Source of the DNA: an uncultured Pseudomonadota bacterium
Lineage (GTDB): Bacteria > Myxococcota_A > Bradymonadia > Bradymonadales > Bradymonadaceae
Reading direction: 5' to 3'
NCBI GenBank assembly: GCA_913057905.1
Contig: CAJXPB010000002.1
Coordinates: 310,001-374,000, forward strand
Length of the DNA: 64,000 nucleotides
Of the stretch, positions 28,903-37,395 are shown in pieces. Position 1 is the first letter of the stretch. The number at the start of each line of letters is the position of its first letter. The position numbers and the translations under genes were made by a program. Under the pieces are notes generated by a model. That model had not been told where the DNA came from. It saw only the letters and a list, made by a program, of their open reading frames with translations, and made no database searches.

Positions 28903-29356
28903 CGGGCTCCTCCGCAGACTCAGGAAAGACGATCACCGGGATGGAACTCTCGGTGACAAGGCGCAGCGCGGTATCCCCGGAGAGCCAGCGCACGAGTCGA
29001 TTGCCCGCACGCGGCGTGAAGGCCACCGAACTCGCCGACTCGTTTTGGGCCGCCTCGAGGATCGTCTCGACGACATCGGTTCCGTAGACGAGGCGACGCT
29101 CGGCGGGGATGCCCCGCGCGGAGGCGGCTGCCTCGGCCTTGTCGAACAGAACCTCGGCCCGCGTCTCCATCTGCTCGACCGAGGCCTTGTCGGGCGCGCC
29201 GCCGCCCTTCTCAATTACATGCAAGAAGATGACTTCGCCGTGGGAGTCCTCGATGCGCGGCAGCAGACTTTGACAGGTCTTCTGGGCGTCAGACTCGCTG
29301 GCGAGCGGGACAATCACCCGCTGAAGCAGCGTATCCGGTGCTGTTTGTTCAGTCAT
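28895..29356 (-). CDS. Universal stress protein (UspA family)
   Basis: The 153-residue cytoplasmic protein is a single UspA-like domain (LQRVIVPLASESDAQKTCQS, VIFLHVIEKGG, then AFTPRAGNRLVRWLSGDTAL and SIPVIVFPES). The glycine-rich nucleotide loop is altered: TPRAGNR rather than G-x2-G-x9-G-S/T, so ATP binding is uncertain. Start 29356 forms an ATGA overlap with the upstream lspA stop. Its own stop overlaps the permease gene, so it is translationally coupled on both sides in the ileS-lspA-lspA-usp-permease run. Confidence 0.85.
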   Translation of the reverse strand: MTEQTAPDTLLQRVIVPLASESDAQKTCQSLLPRIEDSHGEVIFLHVIEKGGGAPDKASVEQMETRAEVLFDKAEAAASARGIPAERRLVYGTDVVETILEAAQNESASSVAFTPRAGNRLVRWLSGDTALRLVTESSIPVIVFPESAEEPDS

Positions 29357-30075
29357 TCTGGCGTCTCCTCGAGCTCTTCGATGTTTCCGAACAAGACCAG
29401 CGCCATGACGGTCACCGCCCCGACGGTAATACAGATGTCGGCGACGTTGAAATTCGGCCACCGGTACTGATCACCGACCTTCCAGAGGATGAAGTCGACG
29501 ACGTATCCGAACCTCACCCGATCGATCAGGTTGCCGATCGCGCCACTTCCTATCAGCGAGATGGCAAACAGAAACAGTTTGTGGTCGGCCCGTACGATCC
29601 GAAGCAGATAGATCAGAAACCCGAAGGCGATGATGTTGACGACGATCAGCAGGATCCTTCGCCACTCGCCCTCGCCGCCGGCCAGAAAGCTGAAGGCGGC
29701 CCCCGTGTTCTCGGCGTACTCCCACTCCCAGTAGCCGTCGATGACGGTCACGGTGCGGTTGAGTACCGTCAGAGTCTGACCCGTCTGAACCGTGTCGCCG
29801 GCCGCCATCGGCTGTCCATCTGGCCCCAGGACGCCCCTTCGAATGATCCGGCGGACGTCCATGGGGGTATTCGACGCAAACTCGTCGCGCAGGTAGCTCT
29901 CCAGAGTCTCACCATCCTGAGACTCCGGCACCGTCACTTCGATCGGATGTTCGACATGCCCCCGGACCGTCGTCGCCAGCCGGTCCGCGGCGACGTACTT
30001 GGTGATCTGATCGATGGCGACCCCCACCACGACGACGGTGACAAAGATCGCGACCTTTTTTTGCATCGAAGTCAT
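29353..30075 (-). CDS. lspA: Lipoprotein signal peptidase, second tandem paralogue
   Basis: The 240-residue inner-membrane aspartyl protease cleaves prolipoprotein signal peptides before the lipidated cysteine. The family blocks are intact: GVAIDQITKYV in helix 1, EYAENTGAAFSFL, the catalytic aspartates in GNLIDRVRFGYVVDF, and PNFNVADICITVG. Usual LspA length is ~160-175. The extra ~65-70 residues are in the periplasmic loop after helix 1 (SQDGETLESYLRDEF, GQTLTVLNRTVTVIDGYWEW). The same insert is in the paralogue immediately upstream. ATG 30075 is used; a TTG at 30087, overlapping the upstream stop as TTGA, is an alternative suggested by the overlaps elsewhere in this operon. Confidence 0.9.
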   Translation of the reverse strand: MTSMQKKVAIFVTVVVVGVAIDQITKYVAADRLATTVRGHVEHPIEVTVPESQDGETLESYLRDEFASNTPMDVRRIIRRGVLGPDGQPMAAGDTVQTGQTLTVLNRTVTVIDGYWEWEYAENTGAAFSFLAGGEGEWRRILLIVVNIIAFGFLIYLLRIVRADHKLFLFAISLIGSGAIGNLIDRVRFGYVVDFILWKVGDQYRWPNFNVADICITVGAVTVMALVLFGNIEELEETPE

Positions 30076-30083
30076 AGCGCGGC

Positions 30084-30815
30084 TCAACGGTTCGGGGGAG
30101 TGTCTTCGGCGTTCGACCAGACGTCGCGGAGAATCTCGAGCAACATCAGACCCACGCCGACGGTGATAAACGCGTCAGCCACGTTGAACGTCGGCCAGCG
30201 GAATTCGTCGCCGAGCTTCCAGACGACGAAGTCAATGACGTGCCCAAAGCGGACCCGGTCGACGAAGTTGCCCACGGCCCCGGTTCCGATAAACGACAGG
30301 GCGGTGATCAACAGGCGCTGACGCGATCGGACACCTCGCAGGATATACAGGATGATCGCCAACGCCAGAAGACTGACGACCACAAAAAACGGTGTGCGAT
30401 AGGGTGAATTGGAATCGGCCAGGAGTCCAAAGGCCGCACCGGGATTGACCGTGTACTCGAAGTCCCAGTAGCCCTCGATGACCGTGACCGACCGATTCAA
30501 CACCGTCAGAGTCTCGCCCGGCTCCACCGGCTCGTCTGGACCGATCGGCTCGCCGGTGGGCGCGCGGACGTGAAATTTGGCGATCCGATCGATGGTCTCG
30601 CCGTCGTTCCACGCCAATTCATCGGTCAGGAACTCTCGGAGGGTCTCACCCTGATCGGCCTCCGAGACCTCGAGTTCGAGGTGGTGGACGACCTCTCCGG
30701 GGCGACTCGTCGCGAGTCGCTCTTGAGCGTACCACTTCGTCCACTGGTCGAGTCCGACGCCGACGATCAGAATCGCCGCGAAGATCCAGTATTTCGTCGA
30801 CGTTGACTCGTTCAC
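30084..30815 (-). CDS. lspA: Lipoprotein signal peptidase, first tandem paralogue
   Basis: The 243-residue protein is an inner-membrane prolipoprotein signal peptidase. It keeps both catalytic aspartates (GNFVDRVRFGHVIDF), the EYTVNPGAAFGLL motif and PTFNVADAFITVG. As in its neighbour, the loop after helix 1 is expanded by ~65-70 residues (QGETLREFLTDELAWND, GETLTVLNRSVTVIEGYWDF); the VLNR-VTVI-GYW part is nearly identical in both. GTG 30815 is chosen because it overlaps the ileS stop as GTGA and follows GAGGAA; an ORF extending to 30896 would run inside ileS. The ileS-lspA order is common in bacteria, but two lspA genes in tandem is not. Confidence 0.92.
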   Translation of the reverse strand: MNESTSTKYWIFAAILIVGVGLDQWTKWYAQERLATSRPGEVVHHLELEVSEADQGETLREFLTDELAWNDGETIDRIAKFHVRAPTGEPIGPDEPVEPGETLTVLNRSVTVIEGYWDFEYTVNPGAAFGLLADSNSPYRTPFFVVVSLLALAIILYILRGVRSRQRLLITALSFIGTGAVGNFVDRVRFGHVIDFVVWKLGDEFRWPTFNVADAFITVGVGLMLLEILRDVWSNAEDTPPNR

Positions 30816-33676
30816 GCTTCCTCGACGACGCGCTGGCAACGGCTGCAGATCTCGTCGTCTTCGTCGGTGACCCAGAAGTTCCAGCATCGCGGGCACTTCT
30901 CGGCCGTCGAGGGTTGAACCCCGACCGAGAGCCGCTGGTCGCCGGCCGGCTCGCCATCTTCGACGACGGCTTCACTCACGATGAACAGCTCGGCCAGTCG
31001 GTCCTCATAATCCTCCAGAAGCTCCCGGAGGGATCCGTCGGCGCGGACCGTGACCACGGCCTCCTGACTGCTTCCGATGCCGTCTTCGCCCTGACGTGCT
31101 TCTTCGAGGGCCTTCTGGACGTCGCGGCGCACCGACAACAGCCGCTCCCAGCGACTGTCGAGTTCCTCATCGTGCCACGAGGTCGGCGGGGCCGGAAAGT
31201 CCGACAGAAACACGCTGTCTTCTTCGGCGTTGGGGCCGTGGGGCAGATGGGACCAGGCCTCCTCCGCGGTAAACGACAGGATCGGTGCCGCGGCGCGGAC
31301 CAGCGCGCTGAGCACGCGCCAGTAGGCGGTTTGCCCCGAGCGGCGTGCCCGGCTGTCGGTCGGTTCGCAATAGAGGCGATCCTTGAGCACATCCATGTAG
31401 ATGTTCGACAGGTCCACGGTCGCAAACTCGTTGAGCGCCTGGTAGACCGTCTTGAAGTCGCACTCTTCGTAGGCCTGCTCGATCTCTCCTACGACCTCCG
31501 AGGTTTGATGCAAGATCCACCGGTCGATCTCGCGCAGCTCACCGTAGTCGAGCGCGTCTTCGGCGGGGTCGAAGTCCTGGAGGTTGCCCAGCATAAACCG
31601 GAAGGTGTTGCGCACCTTGCGATACGCATCTGCGGTCCGGTCCAGAATCTCGCTCGACAGCGCCACGTCCCCGGTGAAGTCGACCGATGCGACCCACATT
31701 CGCAGGACCTCGGCGCCGTACTCAGAGAGCATCTTCTCGGGAGGCTCGAAGTTCTGAGACGACTTCGAGTATTTGTGGCCCTGCTCGTCGGTCACAAATC
31801 CGTGGGTCAGGCACGTCTTGTAGGGCGCGTGGCCTCGGGTGACGACCCCGGTCATCAGGCTCGACTGAAACCATCCGCGATGCTGGTCGCTCCCCTCGAG
31901 GTAGAGGTCCGCGGTGTCGCCGACGCCTTCGCGCGCCTCGAGGACGGCGGCCCATGAGACGCCCGAGTCAAACCAGACGTCCAGGATGTCGGTCTCTCGA
32001 TGAAAGTCGGTTCCGCCGCAGTCCGGACACTCCAGTCCGTCAGGAAGCAGGTCTTCGAGCTCCCAGTCGAACCAGATGTCCGCGCCGTGGTCTTCGACAC
32101 GTTCGGCCACGTAATCGGCGACTTCGCCGTCGACGACCGCGGTGTCGCAATCCTCGCAGAAGACGACGGTGATGGGCGTACCCCAGGTCCGCTGGCGGCT
32201 GATGCACCAGTCGGGCCGGGCCTCGACCATGCCGCTGATCCGGTCGTAGCCCCACTCGGGAATCCAGTCGACGTCGTCGATGGCATCCAGCGCGCCTTCG
32301 CGCAGCGCCGGCACGTCGCCGCCGACCGTCTCCGGTTCCATGGCCACAAACCACTGAGTCGTCGCCCGAAAGATCACCGGTTTTTTGGAGCGCCACCCAA
32401 AGGGATATCGGTCGATGGTGATCCGCTCGTTGGGCTCGTTGAGCAGCCGACCCCAGTGATCCAGCGCCTCGCTGATGGGACCGTTGGCCGACAGCACGTG
32501 GGTCCCCTCCAGCTCGACGGTCTCTTCGCCGGTTTCGATGACGAAGTTCTGGTCGAACAGTCCATCTTCGCCGACGGGGCACAGGACATCGAGCCCGAAC
32601 TGCTGTCCGAGCGCAAAGTCCTCCTGACCGTGGCCCGGGGCGGTGTGGACGCAACCGGTCCCCTGCTCGAGGGTGACGTAGGGCGCAGGCAAAAGCGGGA
32701 CATCGCGGTCCAGCCACGGGTGGCGCGCCGCAAACCCCTTGCCTTCGCCGAGTTCTCCGACGAGTTCGCGCCCGGCAAACTCCGCGAGCACCTCGAATTC
32801 GTCGATGTCGCAATCTTCGAACATCGCGTCGCGACGCCCCTCGGCGACGACGACGGCCTGGTCGCGGCCGCCGGACTCGAATCCGACGAGCTGGTAGTTC
32901 AGCGTGGGATTCAGGGCGATCGCCTGGTTGGCCGGCAGCGTCCACGGGGTCGTCGTCCAGATGACCACCGACAGCTCACGGTCTCCGGCCGCCACCTCCA
33001 AATCAGAGGGCGCATCCTCGAAAGGGAATGTCACGTAGACATGCTCGGTACGCAGCTCCTTGTAGTCGACCTCGGCTTCGGCCAGCGCGGTCCGAGAATC
33101 CCAGTCCCAATGAACCGGCTTGAGCCCCCGGTAGACGAGCCCGCTGTCAAAGAACTCCCCGAGCATCCGGATGATCGTCGCCTCGTAGTCGTACGACATC
33201 GTCCGGTAGGGATTGTCCCAGTCGGAAAAGCACATGATCCGACGGATCTCGTCACGCTGGATGTCGACGAACCGGTCGGCATACTCCCTGCACGCCTGTC
33301 GGATCTCGGTGGTCGTCATCTCGAAGCGCTCGTCGCCGAGCTCGTCGTCGACCTCGTGTTCGATGGGCAAACCGTGGCAGTCCCAGCCCGGGACAAACTC
33401 ACAGACCTTGCCGGCCATGTTCTGGTACTTGACCACAAAGTCCTTCAGCGACTTGTTGAGGATGTGGCCGTGGTGGAGATGACCGTTGGCGTACGGCGGG
33501 CCGTCGTGGAAGACGAAACGATCGGCTCCCTCCTGGCGGCGCTTCTCGACCATCCGCTCGTAGATCTCCTGCTCTTCCCAGGCCTCGATCTGGTCGGGTT
33601 CCCGCTCCGAGAGATTCGCCCGCATGGGGAAATCGGTCGACGGAAGATTCAGCGTCGATTTGTAGTCACCAGCCAC
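30812..33676 (-). CDS. ileS: Isoleucyl-tRNA synthetase
   Basis: The 954-residue class I synthetase charges tRNA-Ile. HIGH is represented by HLHHGH in the block PYANGHLHHGHILNKSLKD. The editing (CP1) domain contains GTGCVHTAPGHGQEDF. The KMSKS loop reads KYSKS (GHKYSKSSQNFEPPEKML), an unusual second-position tyrosine. The C terminus ends in a zinc site, CPRCWNFWVTD with CSRCQRVVEE. Length is normal for the bacterial IleS1 type. It lies 126 bases downstream of thiD, overlaps the first lspA by four bases, and begins a tightly overlapped run. I see no T-box-like leader. Confidence 0.97.
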   Translation of the reverse strand: MAGDYKSTLNLPSTDFPMRANLSEREPDQIEAWEEQEIYERMVEKRRQEGADRFVFHDGPPYANGHLHHGHILNKSLKDFVVKYQNMAGKVCEFVPGWDCHGLPIEHEVDDELGDERFEMTTTEIRQACREYADRFVDIQRDEIRRIMCFSDWDNPYRTMSYDYEATIIRMLGEFFDSGLVYRGLKPVHWDWDSRTALAEAEVDYKELRTEHVYVTFPFEDAPSDLEVAAGDRELSVVIWTTTPWTLPANQAIALNPTLNYQLVGFESGGRDQAVVVAEGRRDAMFEDCDIDEFEVLAEFAGRELVGELGEGKGFAARHPWLDRDVPLLPAPYVTLEQGTGCVHTAPGHGQEDFALGQQFGLDVLCPVGEDGLFDQNFVIETGEETVELEGTHVLSANGPISEALDHWGRLLNEPNERITIDRYPFGWRSKKPVIFRATTQWFVAMEPETVGGDVPALREGALDAIDDVDWIPEWGYDRISGMVEARPDWCISRQRTWGTPITVVFCEDCDTAVVDGEVADYVAERVEDHGADIWFDWELEDLLPDGLECPDCGGTDFHRETDILDVWFDSGVSWAAVLEAREGVGDTADLYLEGSDQHRGWFQSSLMTGVVTRGHAPYKTCLTHGFVTDEQGHKYSKSSQNFEPPEKMLSEYGAEVLRMWVASVDFTGDVALSSEILDRTADAYRKVRNTFRFMLGNLQDFDPAEDALDYGELREIDRWILHQTSEVVGEIEQAYEECDFKTVYQALNEFATVDLSNIYMDVLKDRLYCEPTDSRARRSGQTAYWRVLSALVRAAAPILSFTAEEAWSHLPHGPNAEEDSVFLSDFPAPPTSWHDEELDSRWERLLSVRRDVQKALEEARQGEDGIGSSQEAVVTVRADGSLRELLEDYEDRLAELFIVSEAVVEDGEPAGDQRLSVGVQPSTAEKCPRCWNFWVTDEDDEICSRCQRVVEEA

Positions 33677-33802
33677 GTCAAACTCCTTTCACCAGATACG
33701 GCTTCGAGCGTGCTCGCGCCCCGAGCGGGCGCTTCAGTACGAAGCGGGTCATTAGCACAGCGGCCTTCAGGCGTTCAAACGGCCACCAGTCGAGCGGATT
33801 CG

Positions 33803-34648
33803 TCAGCCGAGGCCCTTCAAGATCGACCCGGCGATCTCTCGGCTTCGACCGTCGGCTCGGACCACCACCGGCCGCCCCTGTCCGACTCGTTCGGTCGACT
33901 CGTGAAGCAATTGATTCAGATACTCTCTGGCCGCTCCGGCGGCCCGGCGTCGGGTGACCTTTCCGGTCCCCAGAAGCGCGGCCACGGCGCTGGAGAGCTG
34001 ACATCCCGTACCCCGCACGTCGTCGACGACCCGATCCAGGGCAGGCAACATCTCCACACCGGAGTCGTCGGCCCACACATCGATCACGCCTCTCGACAAC
34101 CGACCCTCCAGGTGGCCGCCCTTCAGCAGGATGGACGCCGTACTCAGCTCGGACAGACCCTCGGCCATCCGGCACATCCCCTCCAGACTCTCGGCCTCGA
34201 GGCCACTCAGGGTCGCCCCCTCGGGCAGATTCGGGGTCAATACATCGACCCGCGGCAGGAGCTCGGCGGCGAGTGCATCGACGACATTGCCCTGGTGAAG
34301 ATCCCTGTCCCCGGATCCCGCTGCGAGCACCGGATCGTAGACGACGGGTGGCGCCGATTCGGACCCATCATCCAGCCATGCGGCGACGACTTCGACGGCC
34401 TCCACATCGGGAAGCATCCCGATCTTGACGGCGCCGACATCGAGGTCATCGTCGACGGCGGCGAGTTGATCTCGAAGCTGCGCCGGTCCCACGGATTCGA
34501 AACCGCGAACGGCGACGGTATTCTGCCAGACGATCGCCGTGATCGCCGACAACCCGTGAAAGCCAAAATCGCGGAAGACCTGGCAGTCGACCTGTATGCC
34601 AGCCCCTCCCGAGGGATCGGTCCCCGCAATTGTCAGCAAGTTGGCCAT
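33803..34648 (-). CDS. thiD: Hydroxymethylpyrimidine/phosphomethylpyrimidine kinase
   Basis: The 281-residue ribokinase-fold enzyme phosphorylates hydroxymethylpyrimidine and its monophosphate for thiamine synthesis. Family blocks are LTIAGTDPSGGAGIQVDCQV at the N terminus, AVKIGMLPDVEAVEVV, VYDPVLAAGSGD, LTPNLPEGATLSG and the anion-hole/catalytic DDVRGTGCQLSSAVAALL. A pyridoxine-kinase activity is sometimes present in this family. No ThiE domain is fused at the C terminus. I see no thiamine riboswitch in the 164-base divergent spacer to the lipase gene. It is followed on the same strand by ileS after 126 bases. Confidence 0.92.
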   Translation of the reverse strand: MANLLTIAGTDPSGGAGIQVDCQVFRDFGFHGLSAITAIVWQNTVAVRGFESVGPAQLRDQLAAVDDDLDVGAVKIGMLPDVEAVEVVAAWLDDGSESAPPVVYDPVLAAGSGDRDLHQGNVVDALAAELLPRVDVLTPNLPEGATLSGLEAESLEGMCRMAEGLSELSTASILLKGGHLEGRLSRGVIDVWADDSGVEMLPALDRVVDDVRGTGCQLSSAVAALLGTGKVTRRRAAGAAREYLNQLLHESTERVGQGRPVVVRADGRSREIAGSILKGLG

Positions 34649-34812
34649 CGTGAATCCGTCGGCGCGAAGGGCCCTCAGAGACTACAGAACTCCCGACGGA
34701 CCGCCAACTGCCGAGTCCGTCGACGCCGAATTCGGGTTGCCAGCCCGACTCGACTTCGTGCAACGTCCTTCGCGACAATCACGTCTCACCGACACGCACT
34801 AAACTTGGCTCT

Positions 34813-35976
34813 ATGGATCAGCCCCGCCACCAGATCTATCTCATCCCGGGTTTCTTCGGCTTCTCGAGCCTCGGCGAGATCTCGTATTTTCGCGCCGTCC
34901 GAGAGATCCTGGAGGACGTCTTCATCCGTCGCGGGATCGACGTCGAGATCATCGGTGTCGATACGCTGCCGACGGCGTCGATCAAGGAACGCGCTCAAAA
35001 ATTGATCCGCACGGTCGACGACCACCGCGGTTTCGACGACGGTGTCGCCCTCCATTTCGTGGGACATTCGACGGGTGCACTCGACGCCCGTCTGGCGGCC
35101 ACTCCGGGAGCACAGCTCGAACGCCCATCGTCGGCCGGCTCCATCGATGAAAACCTGCGCACGGTCGTCTCGATCGGAGCTCCGCACTACGGCACTCCCC
35201 TGGCGAACTTCTTCAGCACGTTTTACGGGCAGAATTTGCTGTATCTCGTCACGTTGGTGATGATCGTGGGGCTGTGGCGCCGGCCGATTCGCCTGCTGGC
35301 CGGCCTGCTCGGTCAGGTCACCCGGGTCAACGATCTCCTTCATCTGAATGATTCGCTGATCGAACAGATCACCGACCAGCTCCTGAAGGATTTCAACGAG
35401 GATGTCGAACGGGAAGTTCGCCGGTTCCTCCACTCGATCCTCGACGACCAGGGCTCGATGGTGCAGTTGACCCCGGAGGGGATGGATATCTTCAACGCAA
35501 CGGTCCCCGACGCCCCCGGCACACGCTACGTCTCATACGCCACGGCGGCACCCGCCCCGACCCAGGTGCTGCGCAAGATCCGGCTTCGGCACCTGCTGAC
35601 CCCTCTGAACAAGGTGCTCTACGGCACCCTCTGGACGCTGACCTCGCGGGCTCACTCCGGCTACGACTACCACTCCCCGATCGAGGCCAAAGACGCCATC
35701 AGCGGCCACCCCCTCCCCTTTGACATCAACGAGTCGACCAGCGACGGCGTCGTCCCCACGCTCAGCCAAATCTGGGGCGACTTTCGGGGTGTGGTCCGCG
35801 CGGACCACCTCGATGTGGTGGGGCACTATCTTCGGGGCCCCTTCGATGTGCAGGACGGCGCCGACTGGTTCGGCTCCGGCGCTCGCTTCGATCGCGCCGA
35901 CTTCGAATGGCTCTGGGAGGACATCGGCCACGTGATGATCGAGACGTCCGAACGAGACGACACCGCAGCAGACTGA
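34813..35976 (+). CDS. Alpha/beta-hydrolase, lipase-like
   Basis: The 387-residue protein has an oxyanion loop at the start (IYLIPGFFGFSSLGEISYF), the nucleophile elbow VGHSTGALD, a candidate acid in STSDGVVPTLSQ and a histidine in RADHLDVVGHY. This arrangement matches lipases or large esterases. A central hydrophobic stretch (LLYLVTLVMIVGLWRRPIRL) may be a lid helix or a membrane-touching segment. No signal peptide is evident, so the enzyme may be cytoplasmic or peripheral. The substrate is unknown. The end is 15 bases from a convergent lipoprotein gene. Confidence 0.8.
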   Translation: MDQPRHQIYLIPGFFGFSSLGEISYFRAVREILEDVFIRRGIDVEIIGVDTLPTASIKERAQKLIRTVDDHRGFDDGVALHFVGHSTGALDARLAATPGAQLERPSSAGSIDENLRTVVSIGAPHYGTPLANFFSTFYGQNLLYLVTLVMIVGLWRRPIRLLAGLLGQVTRVNDLLHLNDSLIEQITDQLLKDFNEDVEREVRRFLHSILDDQGSMVQLTPEGMDIFNATVPDAPGTRYVSYATAAPAPTQVLRKIRLRHLLTPLNKVLYGTLWTLTSRAHSGYDYHSPIEAKDAISGHPLPFDINESTSDGVVPTLSQIWGDFRGVVRADHLDVVGHYLRGPFDVQDGADWFGSGARFDRADFEWLWEDIGHVMIETSERDDTAAD

Positions 35977-35991
35977 AGCGCCGGGAGCCTC

Positions 35992-36870
35992 TTACTGCCG
36001 GACCCAGGTCTTCTTGGAATCGCCGTCCCCGATCTCGAGGATGTGACCGTCGTCTTTGAGGTTCCACGCCTGCGAATCCATCCAGACGCTGCCGCTGCGA
36101 CGGCTCCCCACATACTGATAGAAATCTTCGCCGTGGACCGCCCACCGGCCCAGGTCTCCGGAGTCCTCACCCTCCATCGACGACTCGGCGTAGACCACTC
36201 TCAGGGTTCCATCCTTCTCGAGCACCATCTCCGACGGCGCGGATCCCTCGGTTTGGCCGTCCGTTTCGCGTTGCCAGGTCCCCACAAGTACGGGATCGAT
36301 GATCGACTCCTCCAGCCGAACACTCCCGAAAAGTTCGCTCAGCGGCTCGGTCAACGATAGCACCCTGTCACGAGGCCCCGATACGCGAAGCACGAGCATC
36401 CAGGGCCGATCCAGAGCCATATAAAATGCGACCCGCTTGAGCTCATCGGCCTTCTGAATGTCCCAGGCCACCCCGCCGATCGACATCTCGTCGGCCAGTT
36501 CGACGGACGGGTCCACCCGTTCGGCGTCCGGTACCTTCCCCTCAAATTCCGTAGCCAACGTCTTCAGATATTCACTGCCGATCTGAGTGGGCGTCTCCAG
36601 ATCATCGGGCGCAAACCGAAGCACCAGCAGGTATTCTTCGGCGCCCTCTTTGTAGTCCGGCGGCTGCATCGAAACCGCCGCCGGGCTGGCGACAACCTCC
36701 CACTGCTCGGGAGGCACGAAACTCAACCCGATCGGGGTTCTCACACGCCCATCGTCGACTTTCTTCTCGGTGTCGTTGTTGTCGGATCCACAACCCGCGC
36801 TGCAGCCGTAGATCATTGTCAGCAGCCCGAATAGACAGACCCATCCCATTGCCCTGCGCATCCACATCAT
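35992..36870 (-). CDS. Lipoprotein of unknown function
   Basis: The 292-residue protein has a lipoprotein signal (MMWMRRAMGWVCLFGLLTMI followed by YGC). No known domain is recognised. The body has a first part (residues ~40-180) with a fold like photosystem-assembly or stress-protein PsbP/DUF1795-type modules (GLSFVPPEQWEVV, YLLVLRFAPDD, RVAFYMALDRPWMLVLRVSG). A second part (~190-290) resembles a lipocalin-like 'DUF' barrel (PVLVGTWQRETDG, EMVLEKDGTLRVVY). These likenesses are impressions only. ATG 36870 follows AGGGAG; a start at 36888 is possible. It lies just upstream, in its own direction, of the lipase gene it converges with. Confidence 0.7.
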   Translation of the reverse strand: MMWMRRAMGWVCLFGLLTMIYGCSAGCGSDNNDTEKKVDDGRVRTPIGLSFVPPEQWEVVASPAAVSMQPPDYKEGAEEYLLVLRFAPDDLETPTQIGSEYLKTLATEFEGKVPDAERVDPSVELADEMSIGGVAWDIQKADELKRVAFYMALDRPWMLVLRVSGPRDRVLSLTEPLSELFGSVRLEESIIDPVLVGTWQRETDGQTEGSAPSEMVLEKDGTLRVVYAESSMEGEDSGDLGRWAVHGEDFYQYVGSRRSGSVWMDSQAWNLKDDGHILEIGDGDSKKTWVRQ

Positions 36871-36941
36871 CACAAGCTCCCTTGGCATTCATGTCACCGA
36901 CCGGAGCAAAAATAACCACATTCTCGCCAGGGCAAATAGAT

Positions 36942-37393
36942 TCGCCTGCGGCGCGCGGCGACTGTCGATTTTCGTGCTTGCGGGGTTTTCTGGCCCGCTG
37001 GGGTCGTGCTTGCGAAGAGGGCAGCCGGCTGAAGATGCCGACACGAGCGTTGATCGGTTTCAGTAAGACGGTCATCCCGGTCTCGCGAGGCGCTGGTGCG
37101 CCTCGTAGCGAACCGGGCGATCATGCGGCGTGTCGCGCCTCCAGCGCGCCGCCGCGGTTTCGTAACCCCGGGTGCTGGCGGCGCCTTCAGGCGCCGTCGA
37201 AGCCCGGGCGTGTCCACCTCCGCACACTCATGATCGGCGCACTCACGGCCTCCGCCTGCCCACGATCCCCGCACTCACGACCCCGCGGACCCCGTCGTAC
37301 CTCGTACGTCCTGCGCGAGACGCGGTCACGTGCTTCGCGGCTCCCGTCGTACCTCGTACGTCCTACGCGAGACGCGACGCCGTGAAACGCGCC
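36942..37393. repeat. Composite intergenic repeat, copy 3
   Basis: This fills nearly all of the 525-base gap between the lipoprotein start and the amidohydrolase stop. It opens with GCGCGCGGCGACTGTCGAT as in copy 2. It then has GCAGCCGGCTGAAGATGCCG, a CCCGGTCTCGCG segment with a clear hairpin (GCGAGGCGC-TGGT-GCGCCTCGT), the GC-rich palindromic block, and about 130 bases not seen in the other copies (37160-37290). Two 52-base units begin at 37294 and 37346. The second unit runs to within three bases of the stop codon of the minus-strand amidohydrolase gene. Nothing else was seen in this gap. Confidence 0.85.
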
Positions 37394-37395
37394 AA

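Noticed and set aside
33677..33802. T-box or other riboswitch before ileS
   Set aside because: The spacer has a short GC-rich hairpin but lacks a recognisable T-box sequence or antiterminator arrangement.
34649..34812. Thiamine riboswitch before thiD
   Set aside because: No conserved TPP-aptamer core was found in the divergent spacer.
32000..35005. A 1001-codon open frame on the plus strand opposite ileS and thiD
   Set aside because: It spans two well-supported minus-strand genes and their spacer, which is the usual pattern for GC-driven shadow frames.
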